DNA of 64,000 bases from Lucinisca nassula (taxonomy: Eukaryota > Mollusca > Bivalvia > Lucinida > Lucinidae), in assembly GCA_963580285.1 (NCBI GenBank), contig CAUZLF010000226.1:29446-93445 (forward strand). Reading direction: 5' to 3'. A model generated the notes under the pieces. It did not search any database and was not told the DNA's origin. It was given only the letters and a program-made list of their open reading frames with translations. A program made the translations under genes and the position numbers. This document shows, piece by piece, positions 58,284 through 64,000 of the stretch (its first letter is position 1; the number at the start of each line of letters is the position of its first letter).

Positions 58284-59033
58284 CAAGCATTAGACAATCT
58301 CACAGGTAAGGTCTTGTCAATATTTATCTGCATTCAGTTTCTGAAAATGTTGCCTCGGCCAGGCCAGAAATCTGGCATTAGACTACTGCTGGAGCAGCTT
58401 GACGTAGTCTTGGAGCTGCCTTCTTGGTTTTGGCTGGGGCTGGGCTGCGCGGATCCTAATGACAAGCGACAGTGGCACTCTGGTACTGAAGGCCTGTGGT
58501 CACCTCAGGAATCCCAGGAAGTCGGCATGACTTCAAGAAAGCCACAAGTGGCTCTGGAAGTACTCTTTCATAAATCCAGATATGTTGTGATATCGATCAG
58601 GACTGCTCAAGAACTGAACAGAGAATAATGATGATGATGGCACTGCTACATTCGTTCGTTCAAGCTAAGGCATTTTACGTCTGCCAGGATCGAGCGGACA
58701 GAACTCCTTAGCTCCACAGCGAGACGTAAATTATGTGCTTCTGTGCTTCTGGACCGTCTGTACCCTACCGAGTAAAGTAAAGCACTGCCAGTTTTAGAAA
58801 TTTTGAATGCCAATCTAAATTGAGCCAAAATGTAGCGTATGCAGTGAAAAATCGGGTGCAGATCGCGATTTCTCTAAGTACTGTGCTCGAGAGCAGAAAG
58901 TAGGTCAACGGTGCTCTCTTTTTGGGCCGCGCGATTTTGTCCATCGTACTAGGCTGCAAATGAAGCATGCCTATGCAAGTTTCCATACAGAAACGCGTGG
59001 CTAGTGGTCCAGGAAAAAGACTTGTCGCAAAAC
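58284..59033. other. Non-repetitive island with coding-like patches
   Basis: More GC-rich than its surroundings and without recognisable repeats. A plus-strand frame (58,275-58,628) contains PSWFWLGLGCADPNDKRQWH. A minus-strand frame ends near 58,646 with RLAVELRSSVRSILADVK. Neither is recognised as a known protein, and no confident splice sites or start are seen. It may hold relics of a gene. Confidence 0.25.
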
Positions 59034-59077
59034 AGAAGTGGAGGCAATGATTAGGAATCGATACAAATCACAGCTCT
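59034..59077 (-). mobile_element. Isolated E terminus
   Basis: AGAAGTGGAGGCAATGATTAGG and GAATCGATACAAATC, the conserved last 40 bp of E, occurring alone. Confidence 0.6.
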
Positions 59078-59082
59078 AAGTC

Positions 59083-59250
59083 TTATTCCCAGCCAGAAGG
59101 CAGGAGGATTGCATAATGATCCAGATGTTGGTACGAGCCCTCAGTATCTCCTACCGGCTTGGCAATGCAGAAGTGCTGCTTGTAGAACCACAAAGCTCCT
59201 GGGACGAACACATCGCTCCCCGCATCCGATGACCTCGACCCGTACAAAAT
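59083..59250 (-). pseudogene. Possible terminal exon fragment, unknown protein
   Basis: A minus-strand frame with coding-like codon choice (many C/G third positions) runs ...SDVFVPGALWFYKQHFCIAK, then PVGDTEGSYQHLDHYAILLP and SGWE, followed by a stop at 59,083. The open frame extends upstream to 59,301, where a MITE begins at 59,321. No domain recognised. It may be a truncated last exon or a chance frame. Confidence 0.25.
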
Positions 59251-59320
59251 GCCGTTCGCTAAATGTGACTGTGGCATAACTTGTACACGTACGTGCAACA
59301 CACTATATCATGCCATCACC

Positions 59321-59652
59321 AAAACACGCCTATATAATTTTGACCCCCTCGAACCCCAATTTTATATAGAAAAACTGGGGTTCAGGGGTAAATATTGTTG
59401 TTCTAATTTCTGATCTAAAATATAGATTGTGGGTATTCGTTAGAACCGCCTCGATGAAGCTACATTTAGCTTCCGTTCAAATCCTTTAACATATTGTAAA
59501 CATCATTATTTGTCTTGTCATGTATTGCTTAAACTAATAAATACGTATAAACCAACAGAAATAAGAAATAATATCATAATTTTTCATCTGAAAATTGTTT
59601 TTTTTTTTTTTTCAGTGGTAAAATTTACAATGTACTTGTATAGGCGTGTTTT
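59321..59652 (+). mobile_element. MITE-like element with 10-17-bp inverted ends
   Basis: Left end AAAACACGCCTATATAA; the right end, reverse-complemented, reads AAAACACGCCTATACAA. Inside is a hairpin GAACCCCAATTTT-ATATAG-AAAAACTGGGGTTC (about 13-bp arms with one mismatch or gap). A T run lies near 59,600. Target duplication is not clear, so the superfamily is not assigned. Confidence 0.72.
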
Positions 59653-60190
59653 CGTAATGCCTAGGCGCCCTCATTGACTTAGATACGAGCATTTAACCAC
59701 AACTTTAGTCTGCCTGCCCAATCAATTTTATTTCCGGCAGAGTACTTGTTACTATTAATTTCAAGTAGTGGTTTTCGGTTACTGGATATCAGTATGTTAC
59801 ATGTAACTGGAATGAAGTTGGGATTATGGGGATTACATTAGTTTTCATATTTTTGTTATAAAACGTTGGTCGTGTTACTCGTTTGAACGAAGCTAACAAG
59901 GAATAATATATATGTATATTGGATCCGTGCCACCCATAAGAACGATTAGTTATTCCCAGCGGCCAGATGACGTCTAGGCAACGTCGTACCAACGTCGATG
60001 CAACGTCATGTCAGTAAATTTACTAAAACTGAATATACTAACACAGAAACTGCAGTGACTTTCAGCCTCAGCAATGGATTCGCTAAGTCTGATTAAACGC
60101 CCTTTTCTCGTTAGAGAAGAGGCAGCTGATTACTTTCCTTTCCGCTGTATTCTTACTGTATATCAAATGGTTGGTTTGCTCTTCCTGTGG
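59653..60190. other. No gene recognised
   Basis: Unassigned sequence; one ACGT-rich stretch (GACGTCTAGGCAACGTCGTA) at about 59,968. No coding signal. Confidence 0.4.
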
Positions 60191-60347
60191 GTGCCATTGG
60201 TAACATGTTTTCTGTGATGTCGCCCTTTCTGGCCATCTTCTTCAGTATTTCGCTTTTTCTCGGTTCAAATATGTTGCAAATCGTGCCATTGGTAACTTGT
60301 TTTCTGTGATGTCGCCCTTTCTGGCCATCTTCATCAGTATTTCGCTT
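60191..60347 (+). repeat. 92-bp direct repeat, 1.7 copies
   Basis: GTGCCATTGGTAAC begins at 60,191 and 60,283; the following 60 bp are nearly identical (GTGATGTCGCCCTTTCTGGC). Confidence 0.85.
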
Positions 60348-60390
60348 TTATATAGTAAAAGTGGGGTTAACAGGGGAAAATATGTTGCAA
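60348..60390 (+). other. Fragment of the MITE hairpin
   Basis: TTTTATATAGTAAAAGTGGGG and TTAACAGGGGAAAATATG match the hairpin region of the elements at 52,002 and 59,321. Confidence 0.5.
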
Positions 60391-60703
60391 ATCAGCCTAA
60401 GGCATACGAAAAGGGCGTTGCCAGACGGTTCAACAATTTGCGGAAGCTGGAATAAGTATGCACTCAATTACAGATATGTTGTGCCGCTTGCAAGCGTAGG
60501 GCAAGCTTTTTGTGAAACCTCATACTTGTAAATGGTAACTTTCATTTATTGTCATTTCGCCAAATAGACACACTACATAGAAAAATGAAGTATCCCTGCA
60601 TATTTTTGACTGGTTCACATTGTTTCTTCACGTCGACTATGATTGCAATTAGCAAATTGTAGAGAGAAGTCTGCACTGGAGCGAAAATGCTTCAAATTTC
60701 ACA
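60391..60703. other. No gene recognised
   Basis: Unassigned sequence upstream of the first 646-bp element. Confidence 0.4.
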
Positions 60704-60706
60704 TAA

Positions 60707-61352
60707 GGCATCAGGGGACAGTTAATCGCAGCACTTTTTTGTCCGCGCCACACCAAGTTTTTGAATTGTTATCGACAACTCCTGGAGAAGGCGATAACTT
60801 CTGTTTTGGTTTCAAATTGCTCCACACATGCATGAAATCAAAACAGAATACCAAAGAAACACTTCTCTGTTTGCATAGGCTGACAGCAGTAGCATTTCAC
60901 TTACCCCACCCACTAATTTTTACATACACAAAATCATGACTCCACCTCACTTTGACAGATCCTGTGAATTTACTCCCAAAACACCAGTACTTGGCACCTG
61001 TTGAAATGTCATGTACACTCAGTCACATGCAAAGAAATAGACAGAAAAGTATACCATAACCAGTAAACTTTTTCAGGAATCCTCTTTGAAAAACAGACAC
61101 TTTTTAGTGCCAAAGCTACCTTCGTGAATTCAGATATGCCGCTGCACCTTGAACTTGCACAGCATCCAGACAGCCGGGGTGATAGTTTCGTATTCCATTT
61201 CATAAAAGTACAGATACTCAGCAAAGAAGCCCACATTGGCAAAAAATATCCACATATCACAATTTCTATGAGCAACCATGCCATTATTGACCCTCCTACT
61301 ATAATATTTTGAAAAACGTCCACCCTCAAATGCGAAACTGTCCCCTGATGCC
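60707..61352 (+). mobile_element. PIF/Harbinger-like MITE, copy 1 (646 bp)
   Basis: Both ends carry the 17-bp inverted repeat GGCATCAGGGGACAGTT. The left flank is TAA and the right flank TTA, fitting a TWA target. It is the same length as, and apparently identical to, copy 2. Open frames on both strands (the longest about 135 codons on the minus strand within the element) show no recognisable transposase; the element is presumably non-autonomous. Superfamily assignment rests on the 3-bp TWA target and the GG-starting TIR. Confidence 0.85.
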
Positions 61353-61355
61353 TTA

Positions 61356-63279
61356 AGTTTGGAAGTTTTCTTTGATTTTCAGCCATTGGTGATCCCACAT
61401 TGTAATTTGGCTTATTTGTAATAAAAACAAATAAAAAAGTGTTGACTAAAATACACTTTGTTGCTTTCATAGCCCTTTGGGAATTTCATTAATACTGAAG
61501 AGCGGCCAAATTCAATTCGGAGAATTGCGCACTAAGTCCATGATGGACGATGCTTTCTGGAGATGTCATTTGATGATACACAGCAATGTGGTGAATAGGG
61601 ATGTAAACAGTGATGTATGATGTAAAACATGTAACTGATAGCACTGGCCCTAAATGACTGAATTGGTGTACATGGGCCGTAAACCTAAGAACCCACCCCC
61701 AATCCCCAAATTTTCCTATTAAAATGACTGGCCCTTTGAGATATTCATTATCTCCCCTTTGATACTGATCAGAGTCTAAAGTGGACACCCTCTGCAGGTA
61801 AGAAAAAGGGAGAGAACAAACCAATTAAGTCAGTTGTGTCATTTCTTATCAGATAACTGGCTTAGATAAAGATACTGACAGGCTCTAAAACAATCAAAAT
61901 CATAAGGTTTCTACTGAAGCTGAATTTCGACCAAAACAGAGTCTACAGGTTATGATAAAACAGCAACTATGCATACCAGAAACTGCAAAAAAGGGTATTT
62001 CATTTCTGAATGTGTTTGAGAAAGGTTCTACTGTGTTTTTGTTACAGTCAAAGCACTATTTTCTGAGTCTGGGGCATACTACAAGGTAAGAACTAAGCCC
62101 CAGACTAAAAAATCTCCATAAAAGAATCAGGGAGGAGTGTAACATTGCACTAGCCTTGTCATTCTCCACTATATAAAATGGAGTCAGCACAAGAAAACAC
62201 TTTCTGGCTGCAAGAAACTACACTTACTTGGATAAGAAGAACTTCTTAACTTGCACATGTGCTGTAATCAGCAACTAGCAGCTAGACCTGGTGAGTATTC
62301 TGAGGTTACTAGCTACTGACTGGAAAAGAGAAAGAATCCTATCAGAATAATGTGTCCAAAGTACATTCTTGGACACACAGAAGATCTTACAGTGCTGAAA
62401 AGGATATTGTTGTTAATATTAAGGACCTGGATAGGCTTTTGGGACATTTGCACAGCACAAATTTGAGATCTGTTTATGAGGCAACCTTTGCATCTATAGT
62501 GGTCATGGCACTGTCCATCATTTTTACTGAATTACCTATTATTTTTTCAAAGAATGTGGCTCATGAGACAGGTCATAACATTTACACAGAGATGGTTAGG
62601 GCAAATATGGGCAAAATATCATATCAAGTGCTCCTGTGATAAATATTTAAATGGTCTCGTGCAAAATCAATGCGGTGTAATTTCAGACAAGCGCACATAT
62701 TGCGATGCCATACAAGCTTTTCACCAAAACCGATATCATCTGTGCGGCCTTGCCAAGCTCGACAACTGTTTTTGTTTAAAATATTCCTGTTGAACTGTCT
62801 TGGAAGGCTGTTAATTGCTTTTTCTGGTAGATTTGAATGCTTTATAGAATGCCTGTGCCACTGTGGTGTGGACTAGAGCCAAATTTTTGACTTCAGTAAA
62901 ATTTTGCCCATTTCCCCAATGGAAAATTCATTCAAAATTGGGAAAAATGACCAAACACAAAGCCAAACTACCTTAAATTATACTCTTTAAGGCCATATTT
63001 AGATGTAAAAATATTCAAATCCTTGAAAATAAACAATATTTCCATCCCCAGTATGTGAATTAAATGTTTAAGGGCACAGGCTGCAGTCTGGTGTAAGAAA
63101 ACTGTTTGTCGGCTTTAAATCGGACAATCATACGGTACCTATAGCGTATCATTTCCTGCGTAAATATGGACTGCGCGATGCATAAAAACATTGCGGGTAC
63201 TCATTCGACAAATAATAAGCTTTTCAAATTGCAGTGAATAAGACCCCAAAAGATGACATGAATTTTTGGCGTTTTCCCT
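61356..63279. other. Single-copy-looking sequence; no confident gene
   Basis: Frames of 111 codons (61,489-61,824, minus) and 95 codons (62,352-62,639, plus, with FASIVVMALSIIFTELPIIF, a possible hydrophobic segment) are present but have no recognised domain. A short inverted repeat GTCTGGGGC...GCCCCAGAC lies at 62,068-62,104. Confidence 0.35.
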
Positions 63280-63282
63280 TAA

Positions 63283-63928
63283 GGCATCAGGGGACAGTTA
63301 ATCGCAGCACTTTTTTGTCCGCGCCACACCAAGTTTTTGAATTGTTATCGACAACTCCTGGAGAAGGCGATAACTTCTGTTTTGGTTTCAAATTGCTCCA
63401 CACATGCATGAAATCAAAACAGAATACCAAAGAAACACTTCTCTGTTTGCATAGGCTGACAGCAGTAGCATTTCACTTACCCCACCCACTAATTTTTACA
63501 TACACAAAATCATGACTCCACCTCACTTTGACAGATCCTGTGAATTTACTCCCAAAACACCAGTACTTGGCACCTGTTGAAATGTCATGTACACTCAGTC
63601 ACATGCAAAGAAATAGACAGAAAAGTATACCATAACCAGTAAACTTTTTCAGGAATCCTCTTTGAAAAACAGACACTTTTTAGTGCCAAAGCTACCTTCG
63701 TGAATTCAGATATGCCGCTGCACCTTGAACTTGCACAGCATCCAGACAGCCGGGGTGATAGTTTCGTATTCCATTTCATAAAAGTACAGATACTCAGCAA
63801 AGAAGCCCACATTGGCAAAAAATATCCACATATCACAATTTCTATGAGCAACCATGCCATTATTGACCCTCCTACTATAATATTTTGAAAAACGTCCACC
63901 CTCAAATGCGAAACTGTCCCCTGATGCC
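63283..63928 (+). mobile_element. PIF/Harbinger-like MITE, copy 2 (646 bp)
   Basis: Same 17-bp inverted ends as copy 1, flanked by TAA on both sides (63,280-63,282 and 63,929-63,931), a clean target duplication. Flanking DNA is unrelated to that of copy 1, so the pair arose by transposition rather than by duplication of a larger segment. Confidence 0.88.
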
Positions 63929-63931
63929 TAA

Positions 63932-64000
63932 ACACTGTGGAAAGGTCCTGAGGGACCTTTCCAATAACCATCTCCGTACATACCTCGCGCTGCACGAGAG
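63932..64000. other. Window edge
   Basis: Contains an inverted repeat GGAAAGGTCC-TGAG-GGACCTTTCC at 63,940-63,963. Nothing else can be said this close to the edge. Confidence 0.5.

Noticed and set aside
61009..61470. 153-codon minus-strand frame, shared in large part with 63,585-63,995
   Set aside because: The shared part is the 646-bp MITE; the frame extends into unrelated flanks in each copy. No transposase motifs seen.
62352..62639. 95-codon frame with a hydrophobic stretch
   Set aside because: No recognised domain, no convincing splice or promoter context, and AT-rich codon use like the surroundings.

Overview
This window looks like non-coding, repeat-dominated DNA from a eukaryote, most likely a bivalve or other mollusc. 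The evidence is indirect. There are tRNA-headed SINEs whose tails end in GTTAAACC plus CAAATCAAAC or AACACTCACTCACT. There are short non-autonomous elements that begin AACAAGAGGGCC, carry GACGGACG runs and end in a hairpin plus GTGAGCTAAAA. There are also many long, diverged minisatellites. From memory these are typical of molluscan genomes; I could not search to confirm the species. I find no convincing complete protein-coding gene, rRNA gene or functional tRNA gene. The longest open frames (up to 171 codons) lie inside 21-bp tandem arrays or microsatellites and are explained by the repeat.

Layout. 1-8,060: a 41-bp minisatellite (type A) interrupted every 0.7-1.3 kb by a module of about 350 bp (S). 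8,985-11,430: more diverged type A. 11,431-24,757: related 41-bp arrays (type B) bounded by copies of a repeat of about 480 bp (E), always with the same E end facing the array. A 4.4-kb element built from about 24 copies of a 167-bp repeat (H1, minus strand) sits inside this region. 24,892-27,162: a second such element (H2, 166-bp units). 27,163-30,650: E copies, a (CA/CATG) microsatellite and a freshly inserted SINE. 30,660-32,450 and 40,441-48,740: a 21-bp minisatellite (type C) related to A and B, with S-module cores and datable SINE insertions. 32,450-38,617: more H-type elements and a 128-bp satellite. 48,741-54,310: AT-rich satellites built on the palindrome GATATC. 54,323-64,000: SINE, MITE and H-type insertions in otherwise single-copy DNA, ending with two apparently identical 646-bp elements with 17-bp inverted ends.

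The most informative structure is in the relationships. (1) Types A, B and C share a half-unit starting GGTGAYAGC and look like one repeat lineage with 21-bp and 20+21-bp forms. (2) H-type elements share ends but carry different tandem cores near nucleosome length. (3) Several repeats carry near-perfect palindromes matching known transcription-factor sites: AP-1/E-box-like in type C, an AGGTCA inverted repeat with 3-bp spacer in the 128-bp satellite, and an RFX X-box in the H elements. (4) Paralogous arrays give natural filled and empty sites for two SINE insertions. All counts and identities come from reading by eye, not from alignment software.
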